Assembly (NCBI RefSeq): GCF_009870125.1
Contig: NC_046679.1
Span: 12,834,001 to 12,898,000, forward strand
Reading direction: 5' to 3'
Length of the DNA: 64,000 bases
Origin: Drosophila pseudoobscura
Taxonomy: Eukaryota; Arthropoda; Insecta; Diptera; Drosophilidae
This document shows positions 1-11,477 of this stretch, in pieces (positions within the stretch are counted from its first letter, which is position 1; each line of letters starts with the position of its first letter). Position numbers and translations under genes: made by a program. The notes beneath the pieces were generated by a model, which saw only the letters and a program-made list of their open reading frames with translations, made no database searches and was not told the DNA's origin.

Positions 1-55
1 TGCACATGGACACCAGTGCTAAAGTCCAGCTGCAGTTTTCGCCAATCCCACTCAC

Positions 56-407
56 TTGTTGTACTCGTCGTGGTCGACGTGGTTGTTGTGGATGTCGTTG
101 ATGTGGTGGTCGACGTGCTGGAGTTTCGATTGACCGGCCTGCGTCGCCGGACAATCTGTGTGCGCCTACGCTGGTCCGATGCCGTCTGAGATCTTGCCTG
201 GCTCGTATCATTCCGCCCAGCTGCTCCTCCCGCCCTCATTTGTACAGCTTCACTGTCTGACAGCACTAGTGCAGGCGCGGGTTGCGGGAGCCTGTATTGT
301 GCAACCCCTCGAGGGGTAGATACCTTGGTGGCAGTTGCATAACCGATGCACAGGTAGAGGCTGCTTAGAAATGGCAGCGGCAGCCACAGCAGCACAAGCA
401 ATCTCAT
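56..407 (-). CDS. 5' exon of a secreted Thr/Ser-rich protein (partial)
   Basis: The reverse strand opens with an ATG at 407 followed by a clear signal peptide (MRLLVLLWLPLPFLSSLYLC, cleavage probably near residue 26). Then comes a basic stretch rich in Arg and Gln, and a tail made almost only of Ser and Thr (about residues 95-117). Such a tail is typical of O-glycosylated, mucin-like linkers. The exon ends at 56 with a good GTGAGT donor (complement of 50-55) in phase 1; the rest of the gene lies to the left of the window. I do not recognise the protein. Thr-rich linkers of this kind occur in fly mucins, chitin-binding proteins and serine proteases, but nothing here chooses between them. Secretion is well supported; function is unknown. 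Confidence 0.6.
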
Positions 408-1541
408 CTCGGATAAGCAGGTCACGAAGCTGGCAACGACCTCTCGATGCGAGTTTCTTCAAAGTGTCGCACCCGTTGGTGTCTAAATCTAAATGAGACG
501 CTAAACGCACATTTCTCGGCCAAACGCAAATCGGAATTGTGTAAACTACGGGTAACACAGCGCGCAACGTTGTTTAGACACCGAGCAACCGCGTCAGACT
601 CAAAAACCCCAATTGGCGAATGTGCAAAAATTGTAATTTTCGGCAGCTCCGACAACAAAACCAGCTGAGATCGCGCTGCTAGCACAGCTAAGAGAGCCAA
701 AGCTGTGGGGCTGACCCGCTCTTTAGCACCGCAGTGGGGCGGCCAAAACGAAACTGGTTTTGGGATTTTGTTTTGCTTTTGGGCTAATGTGCAGTCGCTT
801 GGCGGTGCATGCTGCTTTTGCTGGTGAGGCGGTATGGATGCCACTAACCCACTAACAAGGAAATGCAGGCTTCAGAGCACGATATTGCTTCCGGCTTTCA
901 AGAAAGGATGGTGTCCTGCTTAACTAGCTTTCCTTCAATGCACTTTCGATTCTTCACCTCAGCTATTAATCAACACAGATATTTCCGAAACAGATAGCAG
1001 ACAGCAGCTTCATTTCAGACGATCAGCTCAATTCATGCTTTGAATTGGTGGCACCTGATTTAAAGATCGTGAATTGATAAGTACGAGCGCTTGGAACTGG
1101 CCCTAGATCTGGATCTCCTAGTCGATTGCGTGCTCTGATTACGTTGGTTAAAGCTTCTGCTGCCTTGGAGTGTATCACAGCCGAGTCAAAATATAACACA
1201 GTGGTTTTCGGTTCTTGTTATGGTATAATCAGACGGCGATTTAAACAACTAGTATTTGAACAAAGACCCTTTCTATTAAGTGTTGAATGTAAAAATACGT
1301 GTTCCTGCGTAGTTGTACTTGTTGAAAATGATGTTGTGGAATCAGTTGTCTCCAATTATTCACAGTGCACACGCTGACAGCTTTCTTGTTCTTTAAATCT
1401 CCAAATGATCAAATGGTGTGGTGCAGCATATTGGCATATTAATTTACGCAGTCCCCTCCGCACTGATGGCGACTGATTATATTAATATAACGAATGTTGT
1501 TTTTAGACATGCTTAGTGCGCGCTAAAACAAGAAGTGACGC
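408..1541. other. Intergenic region without recognisable gene
   Basis: This spacer separates the secreted-protein exon (left) from the 3' end of RpS29 (right). It presumably holds the promoter and 5' leader of the left gene and the 3' UTR of RpS29. Open frames here are short, have no recognisable domain and overlap on both strands. I see no tRNA, repeat array or clear core promoter element that I would defend. Confidence 0.5.
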
Positions 1542-2195
1542 TTAGTCCAGCTGTAAGAAAACATAGATTAGTTTTTTGATAATAGAAACGTTATTGTAAT
1601 AGAATGCTAACCTTCTTGAAGCCAATGTCGTTGGCGTACTCCCTGAAGCACTGACGGCAGATGTTCAGACCGTACTTGCGGATGAGACCGTGACGGTTAG
1701 AGCAGGCACGGCTGGAATTAAACAAGTCATAAGTAGATTCTATGCTTGCATAGATTGATTGAGATTTGGCAAAAGTTAATAGCACAGCTATCGCTGCAGT
1801 CGGCTGCACCATTTCTATTCAGGAATGACGCCGTGCCGCATGCAACTTTACTTTGGCCACCCTTCATTAAGGAAACTGTCCAACATGTTTAAACACATAT
1901 TTCCGTACTCAACCGGGGGCAAATACCATTTAGCATTTAATTCAGCAACGAATTCACATTCAATACAAAATATAGCAAATATGGTAGTGCCATGCGTGCA
2001 ACAAGAACTGGGCGTGATTAACCTCACTTTCTACAGGCATGCGAAAATCATAAAAATACGGGGAGTCGGGGCAAGCATTTAAACAAGTTATGCACTATTC
2101 GATGCGCCAGATCACGGGCGACCCAAATCTTACCAGCATCGGGAGCCTTGGCCGTATTTGCGTGGATGAGAGTACCAGAGAGTAGCGAAACCCAT
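1542..2195 (-). CDS. RpS29: Ribosomal protein S29 (uS14), three coding exons
   Basis: Exons on the reverse strand are 2134-2195, 1612-1711 and 1542-1550, giving 171 nt or 56 residues, the usual length of eukaryotic S29. The first exon reads [20 protein letters not shown]. The second holds the rest of the zinc-ribbon, including [20 protein letters not shown]. The third is only nine nucleotides and encodes Leu-Asp-stop after a TTACAG acceptor. The four zinc-binding cysteines are present. The protein is a small-subunit component that contacts 18S rRNA near the mRNA path. The exon joins restore the frame exactly (phases 2 and 0). An AG-rich patch at 2221-2234, which is pyrimidine-rich on the gene strand, could supply the TCT initiator common to fly ribosomal protein genes. 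Confidence 0.95.
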
Positions 2196-2220
2196 GTTGG
2201 CGTCTATACGAGAAAAATCG

Positions 2221-2353
2221 AAAAGAAAGAAGGAACTAGAGGTGTCAACTGTGCCGAGTTATCGTTAGGAATACGGTCCGACCGTTAGAAATATACCGAA
2301 ATATACCGTCTCATTTTGAAAATATACCAAAGAAAAATTAAAAGAAAGAAGGA
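2221..2353 (-). promoter_or_regulatory. RpS29 upstream region: pyrimidine tracts and GGTATATTT block
   Basis: Upstream of the RpS29 ATG the gene strand carries a CTTTCTTTTC-like tract (2221-2234), a plausible TCT-type initiator. The same 14 bases recur at 2340-2353. Between the two copies lie several AAATATACC/GGTATATTT units (about 2288-2335) resembling Ohler core-promoter motif 6. The same units recur in the dispersed repeats elsewhere in the window, so a repeat origin is possible. Promoter use is inferred from position only. Confidence 0.4.
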
Positions 2354-2610
2354 TAAATATATATTTTAGCTGATACTAAGATTGTAGGTGATATTTTTTG
2401 TCTGGCGATATGAATATGGATATATTTGTGGGATTTATCATACACAGATTTGTTTTTCACAGTTCGGATCAAATCGGCGATGAACAGGGTAGTTGCAAAA
2501 ATCATATCGGTACTTTTGTGCGATAACCGCATGCACTTATATTTCGAGCCGCAGAACGATTTAGCGGCTTATTTTAAATAAAAAGCATACATAAACATAT
2601 TTACACTATT

Positions 2611-5319
2611 TTACATGTACGAATTTGGATAAAACGGTAGAGATGGATTATTCTTAACCACTACAATTTTACGCTTTGGTCTTTCGGGTTTCACTGGAAT
2701 CTCCTGTTTCATTTGCTGTGGTTCTGGCTTTGGTTCATAAGAAATTGTCACAGTCGGCTCTGGGCTCTCGTACACAATTATTTCTTGATCTACGTCTTCA
2801 TTCATTGGCGTGGGCTCAGCCTCCTCCACACACTGCTGAATCTCAAATTGGCTTGGAGTGAATCCATCCATTGGATCGCAATACATTCCGTCTTGTTCTT
2901 CCGTAGCGAAATTGTTTGGACCATCTTCCTCAGGACCGACGTGTGATCCTGATGCTTCCGCCGAGTAGCTGTCACCGTCGCCCATTTGCTCCTGCCGGAT
3001 TCTGGCCTTTGCTGCTTGCGCCGACTCCAGCTGAAACTTCTGCATCTGCATCATAAGACGCGAGTTGGCATCCAAATGGGAATGTCGTGCGCGTATATGC
3101 TTGTCCCGGTCTCCGCGTTGGCGAAATGTCTTTGTGCAGAAGAGGCAGCTATATGGTTTCTCGCCAGTGTGGATCCTCTGGTGGTTCTTCAGGGCATCGG
3201 CTCGGTAGAACCGCTTGCCGCACTCATCGCACTCGTAGCGCCGCTCCCCGCGATGTATAAGACGGTGCTGATAGAAGACGGAGCCGGTGAGGAAGCGCTT
3301 TCCACACACCAAGCAATGATACGGTCGCTCTCCAGTATGACACTTGCGGATGTGATCGTTGAGGTCCGGACGGATGGTGAACTTCCTATCGCAATTGGCC
3401 TCTTGGCAGGCGAAGGGCTTGACACCTGTCAGGCCCACGGGAGAGCTGGTGATCGGCCAGGGACTACGCTGACACAGCTGACACTTACCCTGGTGGAAGC
3501 GCAAGTGCTGCCACAGATGGCTGGACTGAGTGTACGACTTTCCACAGACGTCGCACAGGTATTGGCGAAGGCGGCCGTTGCCATAGCTGGGGCCGTTGGT
3601 GCGCGTCTCCTTTTCGCGCCTCTTCCTGTTCAGATGCTTCTCCTGGTTATGCTCCTCCACCTCGTGGGCATGCGTGAAGTTGGCATCGCAATATTCGCAG
3701 GGCAGCACAAGCGTACTGCCGTCGGCGGTGAGGCGTGGAAAGTAATGGTAGTAGATGTATCTAGGAGTTTGGAGAGAAGGACAATTTGATATGAAAGGGA
3801 ATGGAATGAGATAGGGAAGTGGATCGACATCTACCGGTGCTCCTGCAGCAGGTCTGCGGTGGAGAACTTCTGCTCGCACACATTGCACACAAAGTACCGA
3901 AACAGAGAGACATCCAGCCGCTTGAGTTCCTCGCGCATGAATATACATTCCGTCTGGAAATGGACACTGGCCTCCTTGGTCGTGTTCATTGTAATGCCGC
4001 AGGCGGTGCACTCGAAGCGCCTCTCCGCCACGTGAGCGGCCGAGTGGACAAGCAGCTTCTCAATATCCGCAAATACGTACTCGCAGAACTCGCATTGCAG
4101 CACGCTGCCGAGGATCAGGGTGCTAGATAGCCCAGCCTCAAACGCTCGCTTCTCTTGCTTCTGATCGACACTTCGTTTCTTTGACTGCACACAAAAGAAA
4201 AGCCAGTCCCCCTTCAGCATACGCTTACAGAAATCTTTCTTTTCGGATTCGTTCTCAGACGTCAGTGGTTCGTATAACTTCGGTTGATCGGGATAATGGA
4301 CACGGGCATGCTCCATGGCCTGCTTGCTGTCATAGAAGATGCGGCCACAGTCGTTGCACTTTATCACTACGGCCAGGCCGGGGGCAGGCGGAGCCGGGTT
4401 CGATGGCGCATTGGCCTGTGGGGCGATCAGGTTCAGGGCATGCTTCTCCATGTGGCGCACCAGGCCGGAGGGATGCACGAACTGCCGATCGCATATACTG
4501 CACTCGTTGATCTGCTTGCCAGCCTTTCTGGGCACCGAACTGTCTACGCCCGTGGTGACATCGTACTTCAGTTCGTCCTTCATGTAGCGGCGTAGGCGTA
4601 CTTGATTTTCCAAGATGATGCGCTCGGTGCTTCGAACATAACGTGGTGCCGGGACCGTTCCCATTTCCATCGACGTCTTCAGTGCTCGTGGCTTATCCTG
4701 ATATCCGAATGCCTCATGGCCGGGCTTTGCGACGTCTTCGGATGTGCAAATGTGACTGGAGAAGTACACAGCGTCGTACTTGCCACCGCAGTGACGGCAC
4801 TTGTAGATGCGGGACCCAGTCGATCCCGTGCTCATGCGTTGTGCTGGGGGAAAGAGCAACGAGAACGCAATCTTCTGATATGAGGGATGAGAGGGAATGG
4901 GACTGCAGTTGTCTACCTTGAAAGACCGACTCCTCTGTGGTCATCTTACTGTTGGTGACGCCTGCCAAGAATTCGCGTATTTTCATTTGCTCTGCTGCCG
5001 GATCAAAATCTGGCTGGCCGTCGGCTTCCTGGAGTATCTGCTTCAGCGCAGGATGCTCCAGAGTGCGCTGAAGAACCACCTCAGTGGACATCTGGATGAT
5101 GGGTGGCGGTGGCGGTGGCCTGTTAAAGAGCTGGACCAGTTCCTCCTGGCCGAGAACTCGCTTCACTTGGCTGTTCCCCTCGCTGGGTGCCAGGACAGTG
5201 GCATCCGGCAGGTGGCTGAAATTCAGCTGCGACTTGTCGCCAACTTCAATCTCCGCCAGCGTATACTCACCGGGCACCCCCTCGTTGAGCTCCAAGCTGT
5301 CAAAATTCTCGTCAGCCAT
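2611..5319 (-). CDS. topi: Matotopetli-like C2H2 zinc-finger protein (testis meiotic-arrest regulator)
   Basis: Four exons on the reverse strand: 4917-5319, 3835-4843, 3489-3760 and 2611-3425. They total 2499 nt (832 residues), close to the roughly 810 residues I recall for topi. The N-terminus is acidic with a short polyproline run. C2H2 fingers are scattered through exon 2, and a denser array in exons 3-4 includes linkers of TGEKPY type (HTGERPYHC, HTGEKPYSC). The C-terminus is acidic and Gln-rich, ending in a basic patch. By family knowledge, topi is the DNA-binding partner of Comr in the testis meiotic arrest complex (tMAC), which turns on spermatocyte differentiation genes. The last intron (3426-3488) is exactly 63 nt and has no stop in frame, so retaining it would insert 21 residues between two fingers. 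The assignment rests on domain layout and synteny with RpS29 and Whamy. Confidence 0.8.
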
Positions 5320-6499
5320 TGCTCTGCAAGAAGTTTCAAAATTTCGGACCAATAAATATTTTTTGTTTGCACTTTCTGAAAATTCCGAATTTTTTTTCGG
5401 ATTAAAATTACGACTTTGCCGACAAGTTAGAGAGTGATGTTGGCCTAGCCCCAAATCCGAAAACTAAATGATTTGACAATTAATGCCAGGCATGAGGATA
5501 AATATTTTTGAACGATAGTAGTGAAAGAATCAAAGCCTAACCTCAAAATCGACGATATCTTTAATCGAATTAGTTCGATAAACTATGATATTAAAAAATA
5601 AAACTTTTCTATTTGCATCACTTTAGATGGAAAATTCAGAACGTATAGCCGCAAGTCCTGAGATTTGCCAACAATACGTGCTTCCTTAATCTTATTTATA
5701 TAATAATGGTCTACTTAGTACATGATGATCAGATTCAAGAGACCTCCTGGGGGTTGTGCCTTCATGTTAAGATCAGTCCAAACCCAATATTCTGGAACCA
5801 GTTTCCACTGTCTGCAGACATTAGTCACATACTAGGCAAAATGACAGGTGGAGTACCACTACCGAAACAAAGCTCATGCTCATTGTTTATATTTTCTTTT
5901 GGCTCTGGCCTGTCGATGTCGACGCTGCTCTAGGTGATTACCTGGTCCCCAGTTATCAGTGACTCTAGATAAGGCGCTTTGCAAAATGAGTAAACGCCAG
6001 GGCCTAACATGACATACCACTGCCGTTAATCAGTCCGACCAACTGCCTTCTGCTGTTCAAACTTGCTCCGGCTGCGGTTACGGCTTCCTTGCGTCTGCGA
6101 TCTTCCCGAGCTTTGGAGAAACCTTGGACGGACATTTTCGGTGTACGAGTCAACGGTAATTACGAGGGGTATTGGACACGAGCTGCATGCTGCTGCTGCC
6201 TCTACCAACTGCGTTTGAGAGGTGGCTCTGTGAATTTCCCTGGTGACTGATGAGACAGCTATGAGTCACGCGACCAAACACCAATCCGAATCCCCAAATT
6301 GATAAACTTCTTATCTGTAAATTGGCTACAAGATAATGCCCATAGCGCACTGTGGAAACGGGCAGGGGAGGGAGTCCGTGAGTTTGTTCCGAGTGGGCTG
6401 TGTGCCAAGTCAGTGGATGGGCCGGCCGTCTTATTGGAACCGTATTAACGCAGTATCCAACTCGTATCCGTATCCGATTTTTTTAGTGTTGGGCGCAGC
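5320..6499. other. Divergent intergenic region, topi / Whamy
   Basis: This is about 1.2 kb between the divergent starts of topi (-) and Whamy (+), and should contain both promoters. It is AT-rich near topi, with ATCGA-like half sites at about 5550-5590. I find no perfect TATCGATA and no persuasive open frame. The candidates in it lack domains and splice partners. Confidence 0.45.
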
Positions 6500-8440
6500 A
6501 TGGACGGTTACTCGTACGCGTACATCTCCGAGCCCGTGGAGTTTAGACATGTGGAGGGCAAGGCCCTCGATTTCCGCAAGACGTTCGATGTGCGGGGTCG
6601 TGGCACCGACGAAATGCTCCAGCTATACCTACGGAAGGCCAACCTGTCCGACGACCTTGACCGTCTGCCGGCCATTCAGAGACGGGCCTATGTCTATGAC
6701 ATAATTAGGAGCCATAAAGGGCCAGGTTATTGGGTGGTAATGGCCAACAACAACACTATAGTGCACTCCGCAATCATCTCGCCATGTCATATACATTTGA
6801 CTTGAATGCTGCTGTTCTCTGTCGTTTCAGCCGCCGTCCATGCAAGTGAGTAGCGACGTCTTTGCCCATCCGCCACCTGCCGTACGCCCACCTCCCGCTG
6901 CCACAGCCAGAACCACGCCCTACGCCGACAACGCCAGTCTGTACAGCATGAAGAGCTCTTCCTCGTCGAACAGCTTGGACCGCTACCTCGGTGCCCCGCC
7001 ATCAACTGCCATTGCAGGACCCAGCTTCGCCACAAGCGTCCTGGTCAGCAGCAAGGGCTCCAAGTATGAGATCAGCGGCCCCGTCAACTTTCAGCATGTG
7101 TCCGGCGACGTAACGCGGGATCGCACAAGAAACGCCTTCGACCTGAACGCCGATGCAAACGACAACGTCCTGAGGAAGTACATGATGGAGCGGGGTATTA
7201 CGGAGGCGGACATAGCGGACATGCGGCGCCAGGATGTCGTCAAGAAGATTGTCCATTCGAACTTCACCTGGATGGTAAGTGGGATCGAGCTGAACAGAAA
7301 AGTGCAATACTTATTGATCTGAATCTTCTACTCACGCAGCCCAAAAAGCAGGATTTTCAGGCTCAGCCGAAAGTTCAGGAACACCAGCCACGGCCACTCC
7401 TCTATGCCACAATTTCAACAAACAATAAGATCACTCCGCCGCCATCACCTCCGCCAACACCACTGATTTTGAAGCCAGGTCCCACACCGAGTTTCGCCAA
7501 CTACGCCTCGCTCACATCACGCTTTGTGGACATCTCGGATATGGATATGCCTTCTGTGGTGAAGCCAGCAGCTCAGACGCCATTCAGACAGCAGGAGGTT
7601 GGTTCAGTTGTTCCCGTCCAGGTTCAGTCTCAGCCACATCAAGTCATCAGGCCGAAAGTGCCTCCGCCGCCATCGGCTGTGACAGCTAACAATACGTACG
7701 CGTATCCGGCCGCCATTGACATGCGTCAAGTGCGACCCTCTGGTCCTCCAAAATCAGCGCCCGAAACGTACGCAACGATTGCGCCACAAAGAAAAGCAGG
7801 CACAATGCGCATCCCACCACCAGCGCCTCCGAAGCCAACGACTTTGCCCAACACCAGCTCGATGACGGCCGTGCAATACGCAACAGTTTCTAAGCCACCA
7901 CCGCCTGCACCTCCAATCAAACCAGCACCTTTGATCAAAGCACCAGCTGCGGTCTATGCGCCTCCTCCACCTCCGCAGCAAAGACCGAGTCCAGTTGCAT
8001 CAGGCATTCCTCCGCCGCCACCCCCAATGCCGGCTGCAACTACATCTGGTGGTCCACCACCACCACCACCGCCGCCGATGCCAGCTTTAACCGCGGGCGG
8101 ACCTCCAAGGGCAATCCAAAAGTCAGATCTGCCTAAAGCTGCACCCACTGCTTCTGCGGGCGGAGATCGTGATGCGTTCCTGGAGAGTATACGGAATGGA
8201 GTAGCACTAAAGGTAGTAAATTGATTGAAATTGTCGATCTAATTTCTCACATCCCACTCACACTTGCACTTGCAGAAGGTTGATACAAAGGCAGCTACAA
8301 TAAGTGGCATTAAACCACGTCCTGAACGAAAAGCAGCACCACCAGCAATGGATTTCATGAGTGAACTGAAGCTTGGACTTACGCTGAGACGTACAAAGAA
8401 TCCGGCCGAAAATCCATATTCCGATGAATCACAAGCATAG
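6500..8440 (+). CDS. Whamy: WASP-family actin nucleation-promoting protein WHAMY-like
   Basis: Exons 6500-6736, 6831-7274, 7340-8212 and 8276-8440 give 572 residues, all joined in phase 0. Two GTPase-binding (CRIB/GBD) modules are visible. The first is at about residues 3-72 (EPVEFRHVEG...FDVRGRG) and the second at about 158-225 (ISGPVNFQHVSG...AFDLNADAND, ending in a helix-like VVKKIVHS). Both match the WASP pattern of ISxPxxFxHV followed by FDLN and an autoinhibitory helix. A long proline-rich stretch (about 240-480) suits profilin or SH3 partners. Two WH2-like actin-binding motifs follow: DAFLESIRNGVALKKVD (about 505-521) and FMSELKLGLTLRRT (about 545-558). There is no WH1 domain and no acidic tail ending in Trp, so Arp2/3 activation is not predicted. 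This agrees with the published idea of WHAMY as a WASp-derived, Rac-responsive elongation factor in flies. Confidence 0.8.
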
Positions 8441-8855
8441 CCGTTAAATATTTAATTGTGGCCGCCGCCACACTTTACAGCACTGGACGAAATACAAGGC
8501 TGCCATATTAATAATTTTAAGTTTTAAATACAAATAACCATGACAAACGAAACCTTTGTAAATAAATATGACTTCCATGATAGGATAGGGCATATCTGTG
8601 TTATTTCAGACTTGATTCTTCATATGCACACATACTCGTAAAACAAGTCTCGTATGTGCGTTGTTTTTTGCTTGTGTGCAAAGCCACAATCAGCTGACGC
8701 CGGTCCCTCAGGTGGGAACACGAAACTACTGGAATTATTTCTGATTTGCTTTCTTGCTGGATAACTAGCATTTGCGCAGTTTTGATAGTGAATTGCAACA
8801 AGTGTGGACTTGGGAAAACGCGCAGAGTGCCATTGAGAAGTACGGAGTCTGAATT

Positions 8856-9523
8856 ATGCAACGCATTGCAGTTATTGGTGGCACCGGCATGACCGGAGAG
8901 TGTGCCGTAGACCACGCCATAGAGAAAGGTAGGTATTCTAATTCTTCAGAGCTTTGACCCTAAACGAATCAATTCTTGCAGGTCTGACGGTGCGCCTACT
9001 TTATCGTACAGAGGCCACTGTGCCCGAACGTTTCAAATCCAAAGTTCAACTGGTGAAAGGCGATGCCACCAATTACGATGATGTAAAGCGCTTGATTGAC
9101 GGCGTGGATGGCGTCTGTGTTGTTCTGGGCACCCGTAACAAACTGGAGGCCACCACCGAACTATCACGTGGCACGGAGAACCTCATTAAGGCAATGAAGG
9201 AGGAAAAGCTCACCAAGTTCTCCATTGTCATGTCTTCGTTCTTGTGGCGTCCCCTTAACGAGGTGCCCGCTGTATTTCACCGCCTGAACGAGGAACATAA
9301 GCGCATGCTGGATTTGACAAAGGCCTCGGGATTGGATTGGATTGCCATTCTGCCACCGCACATTGCCGACGAGCCGGCCAGTGGGTATACCGTGGTTTAC
9401 GACGAGGCACCAGGACGTCTAGTTTCCAAATACGATCTAGGAAAGTTCATTGTTGATAGCCTGGACCAGCCGGAGCATTATGGAAAGGTTTGTGGCATTG
9501 GCAAAAGCCCAAAAAGTGCCTAA
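8856..9523 (+). CDS. CG9471: Biliverdin reductase B / NADPH-flavin reductase family protein
   Basis: Two exons (8856-8928 and 8982-9523) give 204 residues, normal for the family. The N-terminus MQRIAVIGGTGMTGECAVDH is an atypical short-chain-dehydrogenase Rossmann fold with the GGTGMTG dinucleotide-binding loop. Later family features include GVCVVLGTRN, the active-site region FSIVMSSFLW and LPPHIAD. Human BLVRB uses NADPH to reduce flavins and non-IX-alpha biliverdins. The fly paralogue is likely cytosolic and broadly expressed, but its substrate is not shown by sequence. The ATG is preceded by a short leader. The first intron falls right after the Rossmann loop at a Gly codon (phase 1). The gene symbol follows my memory of the D. 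melanogaster orthologue. Confidence 0.85.
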
Positions 9524-10852
9524 AGCAATCCATCGTAAATTATCAAAAACAAATCCGACTGCTGTGCATATAAATGCGAAATCATTTCGGATTTCTAGAA
9601 TATTCATATTCAAGCCTGTTAAAGTCAAACTAACCATCTATATAAGTACATACCTATATGTAATGTGAGCGAACGCACAATAAAACTTTCCATTTTGAAT
9701 AATTTAATTGAAATTACGTGCAAGTTGGCATCGAACGCTTAGAATTTGAAAACATTAGCACCTGTCGCATTAAACGACGGGCAGGTATTTTAAAAATGTG
9801 TAACCATAAAAAACCCGTAGAACCCCAGGCCAAAACAGCTTCCGCTTTCAGAGAAATGCCAAGAACCAATTGGCGTACGCCACAGAGAGAGAGAGAGACT
9901 CGCGACAGTTTTCTGGCAGTCGAGATCTCTCTTCGCCCCTTACATCATGCTGGTGTTTATTTTTGTGTAAGAATTTTGCATGACGCTCGCTGGGCAGCCG
10001 ACCGACATGCTAGCGGGCCCCCGTCAAATATAGCTGCATAAAAATAACGCCACACACCAGCAGACCATCAATTCATAGATGTCGCAACCGTGAACTTGAA
10101 CTTGTCAGAACAGACGATGGTCTGATGTGCATACATAATTCATTATACAGGCAGATGCTTCCGCCGTGAGACGGGGACTTCCGACCAGGAACAGACTTGA
10201 GACTTTTTTGGCATTTACAATTTCTACGTACATATCTTTATTATAAGTTATTGCCTTCGTTGAGTGCTTAATGCTAGGGCTTCGATATGTTTCTATGCTA
10301 TGTTTCGTTTGGAAGATACTTGAGCTATTTTCTTAGCTTATTATCATCATAGGCAGGTAGTTATTCGTCTAGAAAGCAATTATGCACACGCTTGAGCAAA
10401 CACTAGTAACACATCATCAGAAGTTCACACAACTTATTTTACATACAAATACCTCATTTAGGATTAGGATAACATCTGTAGTACCATGCCTTAAAGAAAC
10501 GGATTAAAAAAAAAAAACAAAACAAATCGGTTTGACTTTTGTCATACAAAAAGAACCAAAAAGTTTACAAAATACACGCGGAAAGTATTATTCAAAAATC
10601 AACACAAGCGTATCATGAAATGAATATTGCTTATCGGTGTAATGGAATCAAAAGCTTATGCTGCAACTACCAATGCGCGTGTGGCATTGTGGCACATTCC
10701 CCTAAATTGGTAAAATGCGATCAGACTACGGCACAGCTGCTGGCAGGTGAACCTTTTACCAAATTTGACTAGTTAACGGCCACAGGTTGCTGCTGTTCCT
10801 GCTCGGCACTGTTCAACGTAGCCAATCTCACTGCTACTACTGGCGTTGATGT
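9524..10852. other. Intergenic / 3' UTR region with GA tract
   Basis: This lies between the convergent flavin reductase (+) and Naa80 (-) genes and is mostly AT-rich. AATAAA at about 9679 fits the flavin reductase poly(A) signal. A GA run at 9888-9899 could bind GAGA factor, though it is far from any clear start. The strip 10773-10852 stays open in frame with Naa80 beyond its stop codon (see findings). No other gene is visible. Confidence 0.5.

Positions 10853-11477
<625 letters not shown>

Noticed and set aside
2986-3789. Plus-strand open frame of 267 codons opposite topi
   Set aside because: It is the antisense shadow of the zinc-finger exons; the minus strand has the finger domains, correct splice sites and family match.
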